DNA of 64,000 bases from assembly GCF_016863495.1 (NCBI RefSeq), contig NZ_BOOZ01000039.1:18499-82498 (forward strand), written 5' to 3'. The stretch comes from Micromonospora andamanensis (GTDB taxonomy: Bacteria; Actinomycetota; Actinomycetes; Mycobacteriales; Micromonosporaceae). This document shows positions 23,974 through 31,892 of this stretch, one piece after another. The notes beneath the pieces are model-generated. The model ran no database searches. It saw only the letters and a list, made by a program, of their open reading frames with translations, and was not told where the DNA came from. How positions within the stretch are numbered: position 1 is the first letter of the stretch; the number at the start of each line of letters is the position of its first letter. The translations under genes and the position numbers were made by a program.

Positions 23974-24879
23974 TCAGTCGTGAGGGCTGAGAAAGTCGGT
24001 GATGAGGGTAGCGAGCTCCTGTGGGCGTTCGGCGACCATCGCGTGGCTGGCGCCGGCGAGATGCCGCACCCGCAGAGACGGGTTGTCCACAGCGGCAAGC
24101 CGTTCAGCGGTGACCTTGCGATATGCCTCGTACAGGCTGTGGAACGGCTGTTGTTCAGGCAGGTCCTCGGTGGCGAGGACGAGCAGCAGCGGGCAGCGGG
24201 CGTCGCGGTAGGCGGGCATCAGGTCGAGGGAGTCCATGGCGTCCCGGAGCTGCCGGGTGAGGTCCGCGGTGGGCCGCAACCGGCTGCGGCCGTCCTCGCC
24301 GGGCACGAGGTTGCGTTCGAAGGCCGCCCCCCATTCGTCGGGTGCGGCGCCGTAGCGCTGGGCCATGGCCCGCTGCCCCGCAAGCATGGCGGCCACCTGT
24401 TCGGCGGTTAGCGGTTCGGCCAGCATCGCGGCCATCCCGTCGAAGACGGCCCGCAGCTTGGCCAGCTCGGTCTCGGCCTGCTCCGGATCCAGCCCGGCGA
24501 GCTGGTCCGGACGGTTCAGCGGCGGATTGCCGTCGAAGCTGACGGCACCGGGGCACTCCGGGTGACGCTGCGCCCAGAGGGTGGCGAGCATGCCGCCGAG
24601 GGAGACGCCGACCACCGCTGGGCAGGTGAGGCCGAGATGGTCCGTGACGGCGGCCAGGTCGGCCAGTACGTCGTCCCAGCGCCACGGGCCGTCTCCGGAC
24701 CGGCCGTGACCGCGCAGGTCGACGGTGACCACCCGGTAGATCGGGCGCAGGTGCTCGGCGAGGGTGGTCATCTGGGCGAGGTTGCCGCCGGCGCCGTGGA
24801 GGAGCAGCAGCGGTTGTCCGGGTCCGCCGAAGTCGCGGATCGCGATGGGCACGGTCCGGTGGATGATGCTCTCAGGCAC
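23974..24879 (-). CDS. Alpha/beta hydrolase
   Basis: The 301-residue protein has an oxyanion-hole HGAGGNLAQ motif near residue 29, the nucleophile elbow GVSLGG (about residue 95), a late acidic position (VLATEDLPEQ) and the catalytic His in GASHAMVAERP. The substrate is unknown. The GTG start at 24879 is preceded by AAGGAAGGA and overlaps the regulator stop by eight bases, so the two genes are coupled. Confidence 0.9.
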   Translation of the reverse strand: MPESIIHRTVPIAIRDFGGPGQPLLLLHGAGGNLAQMTTLAEHLRPIYRVVTVDLRGHGRSGDGPWRWDDVLADLAAVTDHLGLTCPAVVGVSLGGMLATLWAQRHPECPGAVSFDGNPPLNRPDQLAGLDPEQAETELAKLRAVFDGMAAMLAEPLTAEQVAAMLAGQRAMAQRYGAAPDEWGAAFERNLVPGEDGRSRLRPTADLTRQLRDAMDSLDLMPAYRDARCPLLLVLATEDLPEQQPFHSLYEAYRKVTAERLAAVDNPSLRVRHLAGASHAMVAERPQELATLITDFLSPHD

Positions 24880-25339
24880 GTCGGGTTCCTTCCTTGAGCA
24901 GTCGGTCGCGTACGGAGGCGGAGCGCACGCCGCCTTCGGGGTGGCGGGCGAGCTTGTCACGGGAGACCAAGTCGTGGACGCCCTGGCGGGTGATGCCGAG
25001 CATGGCGCCGGCCACCGCATACGACACGGATTCGGCGCTCGGGTGGCCGACCCGTCGCGCGACGGCCTGGCCGAAAGGACTGCGCCACCAGTCGATGGGT
25101 GGGTCGAACGGTCCGTCCCCCGGATAGAGGGTGGAAATCGCGCGCATGACCACGCCCGCGGCGGCCCGGTCGTCGCCGCTGACGATCGTGGTGGCCCAGG
25201 ATCGAGCCCGCTCCCGGATGACGGCGCGCAGCGGGTCGATGGCGTCGTGACCGTCGACCAGGATTTCGAGGGGGTCGAGCAGGCGGATGTCGATCAATCG
25301 GATGAGATGCTCGGTCAGTTCCTCGGGGCTTGACGCCAT
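24872..25339 (-). CDS. HTH-containing regulator of the hydrolase operon
   Basis: The 155-residue protein has a C-terminal DNA-binding pattern (AVAGAMLGITRQGVHDLVSRDKLARHPEGGVRSASVRDRL, quoted in parts: GAMLGITRQGVHDLVSR) typical of an HTH with a short wing, and an N-terminal alpha-helical region (EELTEHLIRLIDIRLLDPLEI). I do not recognise the N-terminal family. GGAGGAGG precedes the ATG at 25339. The tandem dyads immediately upstream suggest that it regulates its own operon. Confidence 0.72.
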   Translation of the reverse strand: MASSPEELTEHLIRLIDIRLLDPLEILVDGHDAIDPLRAVIRERARSWATTIVSGDDRAAAGVVMRAISTLYPGDGPFDPPIDWWRSPFGQAVARRVGHPSAESVSYAVAGAMLGITRQGVHDLVSRDKLARHPEGGVRSASVRDRLLKEGTRRA

Positions 25340-25355
25340 GCTGCCTCCTCCGCTA

Positions 25356-25395
25356 CTTGACACCCATCGTCAAGCACTTGACGTCGAGTGTCAAG
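25356..25395. promoter_or_regulatory. Tandem CTTGAC-N7-GTCAAG operators
   Basis: Two identical-arm dyads, CTTGAC-N7-GTCAAG, lie at 25356-25374 and 25377-25395, directly upstream of the HTH gene (start 25339). On the minus strand a TTGACA -35-like hexamer falls inside them, followed 17 bases later by GACGAT. Autoregulatory repression by the adjacent regulator is the simplest reading. Confidence 0.65.
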
Positions 25396-25875
25396 CACGA
25401 TGAGCGCGCTGGGCGGTACGGTCGACCGATGCTCGGCGACAACGGCGCTACCGCTACCTGGACCGTAGGAAATCGCGACGGTGGCGCTGCGGCGGTACCG
25501 GTCACGCCAGCCCTGCTCCACAAGAAGGACGCGTCCACACCAACCACCTCGGGCCGAGGACGCCCCAGGACTTTGCCGGAGCCCTGGATACCGCCACGGC
25601 TTCTGGTCGGCGACGGACCGGTCGGGACGTCCAGGATCGGGCGCCCCAGTCGGCAGATCCGGTCGTCGCGGCACCGGGTGTAGCCGATTGCCGTCCTGCC
25701 TGGAGGCTCGCCCCATCGATCACCCACCGCCGCCTACCCGCACCGACCTCACGATCAGGTGGCGAAGGCTTGTTCAACAACTCGCCGGTGGCTGTTGCTG
25801 ATCCGATCGCTCAAGGCGGGTGCGACTGCCGTCGGCGTACGCCAGCACCTCGACCGCGACGGGTGGAATGCATCG
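25396..25875. other. 480-base stretch without a recognisable gene
   Basis: Several short frames are open here on both strands, but none has family motifs and no start has a good ribosome binding site. It looks like decayed sequence between the regulated hydrolase operon and the DUF7002-like remnant. No promoter or repeat beyond the operators at its left edge was recognised. Confidence 0.35.
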
Positions 25876-26181
25876 TCAACGGCGGTGAGAGACGGTCGCG
25901 AGGTACGCGGCCAGCGAGGAGTTCGGATCAATCTTCTCCACGATGAACTTCATCGGCTTCTGATCGCGGATCACGGCAGGCGGCAGGCCAGGCGCGCGGA
26001 GAACGGTGGACCGCTGGCGAGGGGCGCTCAGGAGTCGGTCACGCTCGACGGCGTCGAGGTTGAACAAATCGATCAGTTGCTGCGTGGACAGGAGGCCGTG
26101 TCGTTGCACCGATGGCCACGCGGTCGCCGACATCGTGTGGAAAACCCGCGGATGATGCCCAATCAGTTCCTCGGCGTCCAT
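25876..26181 (-). pseudogene. DUF7002-like gene, C-terminally truncated
   Basis: The frame reads ELIGHHPRVFHTMSATAWPS, then HGLLSTQQLIDLFNLD and LPPAVIRDQKPM, as in DUF7002 proteins (typically about 200 residues or more). It stops about 100 residues in, before the NGRVFFW-type second half. It has lost half the domain and is probably inactive. Family recall is from memory. Confidence 0.5.
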
Positions 26182-26574
26182 GACGGTCACCCTGCCGGAC
26201 ATTTGCGACCACCGGCAATCAGGAAATCGATCTCCTCCCACCACCTGGTTGACGGGTAGCCACCAGCGTTGGGGCTCCTCGACGCCACGCCTACGCCTGT
26301 CGGGAAACCGCGACGCCCATCCGGGGACGGGCATGCGCGACGGAAGCGGATGCGCGACGGATACAAGAACGGCGAACACGCCGCACGAACATCGCTGATG
26401 CCACTGGATGTGGGGTAATTCGAGGACTTAGTAGATGCTGTCCAGATTCGCCTGTTGGTCGAGGGCTACGACCACACGAGGCGCTTCATCGAGCAGTGGG
26501 CCCACGCCAACGGCGCATCGGCCGGGTGCCTGAGGTCGCGATAGCTGGGGAGGACGTCGCTTGAGGTGGACAGG
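26182..26574. other. 393-base gap with a possible reading-frame relic
   Basis: On the plus strand at about 26419-26544 a stretch reads IRLLVEGYDHTRRFIEQWA before a stop. It has coding-like codon use but no start and no family I can name, so it may be a relic. The rest shows nothing identifiable. Confidence 0.3.
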
Positions 26575-27054
26575 ATGACGGACGACGCATGGCACGGCTT
26601 GAGTGATCCGCTCGTGGTCTGCTCACGCGGCTCCGTGGTGGAGTTGGCGGCGGTGTTACCAACGTCCGGCAGGTTCGTGGTCGCCCGCCTTGACGGTACG
26701 AGGATGGCGGATGCCGGCCGTGTCTTCTACGACTTCTCGGACGCGTTGTTCTTCCCCAGCTACTTCGGCTGGAACTGGAACGCCCTGTCCGACTGCCTCC
26801 GAGATCTGCACTGGCTGCCGTCGGACGGCTACCTGGTGATCGTCGACAACGCGCCCCAGATGTTGTCGGACAGCATCCAGGACCGGCACACGCTCCTCCG
26901 TGTCCTCGCCCGGGCAGTTCGCCACTGGGCCAGCCCGCTCGGCCGACCGGAAGGGCAGGTCACCCCGTTCACGGTACTGCTGCTGGCCGACGGCGACGAA
27001 GAGGCGGTGCAACTACGGCAGGACATCACGCAGGCACTTTCCGGTGGGCGCTGA
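26575..27054 (+). CDS. Barstar-family protein
   Basis: The 159-residue protein contains the barstar core: VARLDGTRMADAGRVFYDFSDALFFPSYFGWNWNALSDCL, DLHWLPSDGYLVIVDNA, then TPFTVLLLAD. This domain inhibits barnase-like RNases or WapA/CdiA toxin domains. No toxin gene is adjacent, so it may be an orphan immunity or defence gene. A GTG at 26566 is an alternative start; the ATG at 26575 has GAGGTGG upstream. Confidence 0.88.
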   Translation: MTDDAWHGLSDPLVVCSRGSVVELAAVLPTSGRFVVARLDGTRMADAGRVFYDFSDALFFPSYFGWNWNALSDCLRDLHWLPSDGYLVIVDNAPQMLSDSIQDRHTLLRVLARAVRHWASPLGRPEGQVTPFTVLLLADGDEEAVQLRQDITQALSGGR

Positions 27055-27155
27055 ATTCCGAACCGTGACCAGCAGCAGGCTGCCGGGTACCGAACCGCGC
27101 GGTGGCGTGGACCGGATCGTCGGCCAGGCTGTCGGAGCCCGGGCTGGGGCCACGG

Positions 27156-28589
27156 TCACCTGATGGTCATGTGGGTGAGGGCGCGCTTGTCCGGTTTTCC
27201 ACTCGCCGCCACTGGAACCCGATCGATCGACTGGATCGTCTGCGGCGCTGACGGCGCCCCCAGTGTCTCCGTCACCAGGGTTCGCAGCCGTGCGGCATCC
27301 GGTGTGTGACCAGCGGCCGGCACCACGTAGGCGTGCACCGCCTCCCCGGTGACGTCATCGGGGAGGCCGACGACGTAGGCCTCGGCAATCGTCGGGTCGG
27401 CGGCGAGGACTCGCTCGATCGGGCCGGCGTACACCAGGTTGGCGTGCACGATGATGACGTCCCGGACCCGGCCGAGCAGGTGCAGGTAGCCGTCGTCGTC
27501 CAGCCGGGCCAGGTCACGGGTACGGACCCAGCCGTCGACGAAGACGTCGGCCGTTTCGACTGGATCATTCCAGTAGGCGGCGGCCTGCGCCGGCGTCCGT
27601 ACGAAGAGTTCCCCCTCGGTCGCGGGGCGACCGTCGGCGTCGCGGATGGACAGTTCGGTCACCGCGGGTGGCCGGCCGACCGAGGCGAGCGCGGTCGGTG
27701 CGGCCAGCATCTCGGCCGGCGTCACCATCGTTATCATGCCGGTTTCGGTCTGTCCGTAGCCGTGGTAGATCACGGGGCCGAGGACGTCGAGTGCCTCGGC
27801 GAGCCGGCCCGGTGCCAGCGGGGAGCCGGAGACCAGCAGCGCCCGCAGGCTGATCAGGTCGGTCGGCGCGGTGCGCTGGTCCTGGACGAGTTGGTGCAGT
27901 TTGCCGACGGTGATCACGCTTGCTGTCGCCCGGTGCCGGTTGATCATGCCGGGGAAGCCGGGGGAGTGGTCCGCGATCAGGGTGCCACCCGCGGTCAGGG
28001 CGAGGACGGCGTACTCCAGCATCACCTGGCTGCTCAACGAACCGAAGACGAGATAGCGCTGGAGGCGGGGGGCCAGGTCGGCGATCGCCGGGGGCCAGCG
28101 GTCCGGGTACGGCACCCAGGCCGCGCTCAGCGACGCGTACGTCTGTGCGCAGCCCTTCGGGCTGCCGGTGCTGCCGCTGGTCCAGGTGATCCGCGCGACA
28201 TCGCCAGGGCGCCCGGCGGCGACAAGCGTGGTTCCGGGGTGAGCTGTGGTTGCCAGTTGGGCGACGTGGGCGTCGTCGACGAGCAGCGGGTTGTCGTCGA
28301 GTTGGTGGGCGAGGTGCGCCGGGGTCAGGTCGGGGCGGATCCCGGAGACCCGGGCGCCGACCGCGAAGGCCGCGATGATCGCCGCGAAGGCCTCGGCGGT
28401 GACACCGAGGCGTAGGGCGACCCCGACGCCGGGTCCGGCCCCGGCGGCGCGCATGCCGGCGGCGATCCGGCAGACCAGCTCGGACATCTGCGCCGCGGTG
28501 ACCGTGCGGTCGCCGTCGCAGAAGACCGGCCGGTCGCCCCCGGTGGCGAGCAGGTCCAGGACGGGCTGTGGCCAGATCTCAGTCGACAT
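27156..28589 (-). CDS. AMP-binding acyl-/aryl-CoA ligase
   Basis: The 477-residue protein has the adenylate-forming motifs: ITWTSGSTGSPKGCAQTY (P-loop), YHGYGQTETGMI, ELFVRTP, VDGWVRTRDLARLDDDGYLHLLGRVRDVI, and the C-terminal catalytic Lys in PVAASGKPDKRAL. No carrier protein is fused. It activates an acid as an adenylate and probably makes a CoA thioester. Given the divergent aromatic amino acid lyase, a coumarate- or cinnamate-like substrate is plausible (inference). The ATG at 28589 is chosen; the gene overlaps the tail of the FAD relic. Confidence 0.88.
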   Translation of the reverse strand: MSTEIWPQPVLDLLATGGDRPVFCDGDRTVTAAQMSELVCRIAAGMRAAGAGPGVGVALRLGVTAEAFAAIIAAFAVGARVSGIRPDLTPAHLAHQLDDNPLLVDDAHVAQLATTAHPGTTLVAAGRPGDVARITWTSGSTGSPKGCAQTYASLSAAWVPYPDRWPPAIADLAPRLQRYLVFGSLSSQVMLEYAVLALTAGGTLIADHSPGFPGMINRHRATASVITVGKLHQLVQDQRTAPTDLISLRALLVSGSPLAPGRLAEALDVLGPVIYHGYGQTETGMITMVTPAEMLAAPTALASVGRPPAVTELSIRDADGRPATEGELFVRTPAQAAAYWNDPVETADVFVDGWVRTRDLARLDDDGYLHLLGRVRDVIIVHANLVYAGPIERVLAADPTIAEAYVVGLPDDVTGEAVHAYVVPAAGHTPDAARLRTLVTETLGAPSAPQTIQSIDRVPVAASGKPDKRALTHMTIR

Positions 28590-28758
28590 CGGACAGCACA
28601 TCCTTGATGAAGAGGACGAGTGGCTGGTGGTGTACGACGGGAAGATCCTGCTCCGGGCCGGCCTCCAACACCAGATGGTCACGGCCGTTGCGCTCCAGCA
28701 GGGCGGCGAGCTGGAGCCCAGCCGGTCCGGCTCCGATGATCGGGTAGTCGAGCGTCAT
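28579..28758 (-). pseudogene. Internally deleted FAD-dependent oxidoreductase relic
   Basis: The frame opens MTLDYPIIGAGPAGLQLAAL and follows the same N-terminus as the intact oxidoreductase at 30329 (TLDYLIIGAGPAGLQ...) for about 33 codons. It then jumps to PLVLFIKDVLSDVD, which resembles the extreme C-terminus of the intact protein (PLTAFLGRCLSGVEG). Roughly 460 codons are missing in frame. It lacks any catalytic domain and is probably a relic of a second copy. Confidence 0.65.
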
Positions 28759-28779
28759 GCGACGCAACGTAATGACCTG

Positions 28780-28799
28780 ATCTCAAAGCGTTCTGAGAT
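28780..28799. promoter_or_regulatory. Operator candidate between ligase and lyase operons
   Basis: ATCTCA-AAGCGTTC-TGAGAT, with six-base perfect arms, lies in the 63-base gap between the divergent relic/ligase genes and the aromatic lyase start (28822). It is the probable binding site for a regulator of both directions; no regulator gene lies immediately beside it. Confidence 0.5.
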
Positions 28800-28821
28800 T
28801 CCGTCTCTAGGGTGCGTTCGC

Positions 28822-30318
28822 ATGACGAGAGAGGTAGATCTCGCGGTCCCGCTGCGGATCGCCGACCTGACCGCCGCTCGCGACCCGGTCACGGTCCTGG
28901 TCGGACCGGAGGTCCGGGAACGGGTCGCGACCGCCCGCGCGTTCCTGTCCGACGTGCTCGGCGACGACCGCGCGGTGTACGGCGCCACCACCGGCTTCGG
29001 CGCCCTGGTGGGGTATCCGGGACGGGCCGAGCTGCGCGACCAGGCCGACAACACGCTCGCTCACCTCGGCGCGGGTCAGGGTCCGGACCTCGGACCGGAG
29101 GTGGTCCGCGCGACCATGCTGATCCGGGCCTGGTCGCTGGCCCGGGGTGCCTCGGGGGTGTCTCCGCACGTCATCGACGCCCTCACGGCGATGCTCGCGA
29201 CCACGTTCGTCCCCGCGGTGCCCCGGCTGGGGTCGGTCGGGGCCAGCGGTGACCTGATCCCGCTCGGTGCGGCCGCCCAGGCCTTACGCGGCCGTGGGTA
29301 CGCCTATCTCGACGGGGTACGGCTGCCCGCGGCCGAGGCGTTGGAGAAGGCGGGACTCGAACCGCTGCCACTGGACGGTCGGGATGCCCTGGCGCTTGTC
29401 AACGGCACGTCGCTGACCACCGCGGCGGCGGCGCTGGCGCTGGACTCGGTACGCGCATCGCACCGGGCCGTCCAGGTGCTCACCTGCCTGCTCGCCGATC
29501 TGCTCGGCAGCGACCCGCAGTTTCTCGACGTCCGGCTCCTGCGGGCGTACGGCCATCCGGGCGCGGTCGCCGTGGGCGCGTACATGCGCCGGGTCAGCGC
29601 CGGGCTGGTGCCGTCCGGCAAGCGCCCGCTCCAGGAGCCGTACAGCATCCGCTGTGCGCCGCAGCTGCTGGGCGCGGCCGAGGACGCCCTGCGCTACGTC
29701 GACTCCGTGGTCCGGTCCGACCTCGAAGGCGTCAGCGACAACCCGTTGTTCTTTCCGGACGAGGACCTCGTCGTGCACGGCGGCAACTTCTTCGGGCAGC
29801 CCGCCGCGTTCGCCGCGGACCTGCTGTCGATGGTCGTGGCGCAGGTCGGCAATCTCGCCGAACGTCAACTCGACCTGCTCGTGGATCCCAACCGCACCGG
29901 CGGCCTGCCACCGATGCTGGCCGCCGGACCGGGACAGCAGCACGGGCTGCAGGGCGTGCAACTGGCGTCGACCGCGCTGATCGCCGAGATCCGGCGCGAC
30001 GCCGTACCGGCGAGCATGCAGAGCCTGCCGACGAACCTGCACAACCAGGATGTCATCCCGCTGGGCACCCAGGCCGCCCTGCGGGTGCTGGACCAGGCCC
30101 GGCTGCTGCACCTGCTCGTCGGGTCGCTCGCGGTGGGGCTGCGCCAGGCCGCGTACGTCGGTGCGCGTGCGCCGACCGCGCCGGGCTGCGCCGAGGTACT
30201 GGCCGCGGTGGCCGCAGCCGTACCGCCGGTCGACCCGGACCGGCCATTGGACGGTGACGTACGGCGCGCCGCCGATGTCATCGCGACTGTCGACGTTTTT
30301 CCGAACACTCTTTCGTGA
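28822..30318 (+). CDS. Aromatic amino acid ammonia-lyase/aminomutase (MIO family)
   Basis: The 498-residue protein has the MIO-forming Ala-Ser-Gly in LGSVGASGDLIPL (residues 141-143) and the catalytic Tyr in AVYGATTGFG (Tyr53). The distal NGTSLTTAA, RPLQEPYSIRCAPQ, SDNPLF and NLAERQLDLL blocks also match the HAL/PAL/TAL family. The selectivity position reads NTLAHLGAG, with His81-Leu82 matching the His-Leu of tyrosine ammonia-lyases rather than Ser-His (HAL) or Phe-Leu (PAL). A tyrosine lyase or aminomutase is thus favoured; the two cannot be separated here. It is the first gene of a five-gene operon. Confidence 0.88.
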   Translation: MTREVDLAVPLRIADLTAARDPVTVLVGPEVRERVATARAFLSDVLGDDRAVYGATTGFGALVGYPGRAELRDQADNTLAHLGAGQGPDLGPEVVRATMLIRAWSLARGASGVSPHVIDALTAMLATTFVPAVPRLGSVGASGDLIPLGAAAQALRGRGYAYLDGVRLPAAEALEKAGLEPLPLDGRDALALVNGTSLTTAAAALALDSVRASHRAVQVLTCLLADLLGSDPQFLDVRLLRAYGHPGAVAVGAYMRRVSAGLVPSGKRPLQEPYSIRCAPQLLGAAEDALRYVDSVVRSDLEGVSDNPLFFPDEDLVVHGGNFFGQPAAFAADLLSMVVAQVGNLAERQLDLLVDPNRTGGLPPMLAAGPGQQHGLQGVQLASTALIAEIRRDAVPASMQSLPTNLHNQDVIPLGTQAALRVLDQARLLHLLVGSLAVGLRQAAYVGARAPTAPGCAEVLAAVAAAVPPVDPDRPLDGDVRRAADVIATVDVFPNTLS

Positions 30319-30328
30319 GGTGGCCGCT

Positions 30329-31891
30329 GTGACGCTTGACTACCTGATCATCGGGGCCGGGCCGGCCGGCCTGCAACTCGCCGCGCTGCTGGAGGCCGAC
30401 GGCAAGCGCGACTATCTGGTGCTGGAGGGCGCGGACATCCCGGGGGCGTTCTTCGCCCGCTATCCCCGCCACAGGCAACTGATCTCCATCAACAAGCCGC
30501 ACACCGGCTCGGACGATCCTGAGGTGAACCTGCGGTTGGACTGGAACTCGCTGCTCAGCGACGATCCGGCGCTGCGGTTCACCGGATACACCGAGCGGTA
30601 CTTCCCGGACGCCGAGGTGATGGTCCGCTACCTGGCGGACTTCGCCGCGAAGACGGGGGCGAAGGTCCGGTACAACTCCCGGGTGACGTCGGTCGGCAAG
30701 GTCGACGGGATCTTCGAGGTCCAGGCCGGGCAGACCTTCCGGGCGCGGCGGCTGATCGTCGCCACCGGTGTGTCCCGGCCGTACACCCCGCAGATCCCGG
30801 GCCTGGAACTCGCGGAACAGTACGCGGACATGTCTGTCGACCCGCGTGACTACCTCGACCAGAAGGTGCTGATCATCGGCAAGGGCAACTCCGCGTTCGA
30901 GACCGCCGACAACCTGATGGAGACCACCACGCTCATCCATCTCGCCGGACCGAGTTCGATCCGGATGGCCTGGCGGACCCATTACGTGGGGCATCTGCGC
31001 GCGGTCAACAACAACTTTCTGGACACCTACCAACTGAAGTCGGCGAACGCGATCCTGGACGGCGAGATCCGACGTATCGAGCGCGACGGCACCGGGTTCA
31101 CTGTCACGTTCGCGTTCTCCCGCGCGGACGAGGTGACCAAGGAGCTCTGGTACGACCGGGTGCTCGCCTGCACCGGCTTCGCCTTCGACGCGTCGATCTT
31201 CGACGACAGCTGCCGTCCGGAACTCGCGATCAGGGACCGTTTCCCGGCCCAGACCCCGCAGTGGGAGTCGGTGAACGTGTCCGACCTGTACTTCGCCGGC
31301 ACGATCTCCCAGGAACGCGACTTCAAACGCTCGACGAGTGGCTTCATCCACGGCTTCCGGTACGGGGTACGGGCCCTGCACAAGATCCTTGAGCGACGGT
31401 ACTACGACACCCCGTGGCCGTCGGAGAAGCTGGACGCCACCGCGGAGTCGATCGCCGACGCCATCGTCGCCAGGGTCAACCGCACCTCCGCCCTGTGGCA
31501 GCAGTTCGGCTTCCTCGGCGACGTGGTCACCGTGGCCGGCCCGGACGTGCGCTACCACTACGAGGTACCTGTCGAGTACTTCGCCCAGACCGGCCTGCGC
31601 ACCGCCGACCACGACTACCGGCACGCCTTTGTCGTGACCCTGGAGTACGGCCCCGAGCACGACCAGGTGGATCCCTTCGACGTCACGGTCAGCCGGGTGG
31701 CCCAGAACGTCGTCGGTCAGGCCCACGCCGCCGCCTACCTGCACCCGGTCGTCCGCTACCACCGGGCGGGGCAGGTCGTCGCCACCCACCACCTGGCGGA
31801 GAACCTGGAGAACCAGTGGGACCGGCCGGACGTCCACGTCGCGCCGCTTACCGCGTTCCTCGGCCGGTGCCTGAGCGGTGTCGAGGGCTGA
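30329..31891 (+). CDS. FAD-dependent oxidoreductase with two Rossmann folds
   Basis: The 520-residue protein begins TLDYLIIGAGPAGLQL (FAD-binding GxGxxG) and has a second dinucleotide motif, VLIIGKGNSAFETADNL, at about 181-197 (NAD(P)H). ARYPRHRQLISINK and LACTGFAFDASIF match flavin-containing monooxygenase-like enzymes of secondary metabolism. It may hydroxylate or oxidise the amine or aryl group of a tyrosine-derived intermediate. The GTG start at 30329 has GAGG eight bases upstream and lies ten bases after the lyase stop. Confidence 0.88.
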   Translation: MTLDYLIIGAGPAGLQLAALLEADGKRDYLVLEGADIPGAFFARYPRHRQLISINKPHTGSDDPEVNLRLDWNSLLSDDPALRFTGYTERYFPDAEVMVRYLADFAAKTGAKVRYNSRVTSVGKVDGIFEVQAGQTFRARRLIVATGVSRPYTPQIPGLELAEQYADMSVDPRDYLDQKVLIIGKGNSAFETADNLMETTTLIHLAGPSSIRMAWRTHYVGHLRAVNNNFLDTYQLKSANAILDGEIRRIERDGTGFTVTFAFSRADEVTKELWYDRVLACTGFAFDASIFDDSCRPELAIRDRFPAQTPQWESVNVSDLYFAGTISQERDFKRSTSGFIHGFRYGVRALHKILERRYYDTPWPSEKLDATAESIADAIVARVNRTSALWQQFGFLGDVVTVAGPDVRYHYEVPVEYFAQTGLRTADHDYRHAFVVTLEYGPEHDQVDPFDVTVSRVAQNVVGQAHAAAYLHPVVRYHRAGQVVATHHLAENLENQWDRPDVHVAPLTAFLGRCLSGVEG

Positions 31892-31892
31892 C

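Noticed and set aside
23214..24098. 294-codon minus-strand frame over the VanZ-like gene
   Set aside because: A shadow frame; the VanZ and hydrolase frames carry the conserved residues.
25481..25801. Possible transposase remnant
   Set aside because: Short frames near 25700-25800 looked vaguely like IS-derived sequence, but no transposase motif or terminal repeat could be supported.
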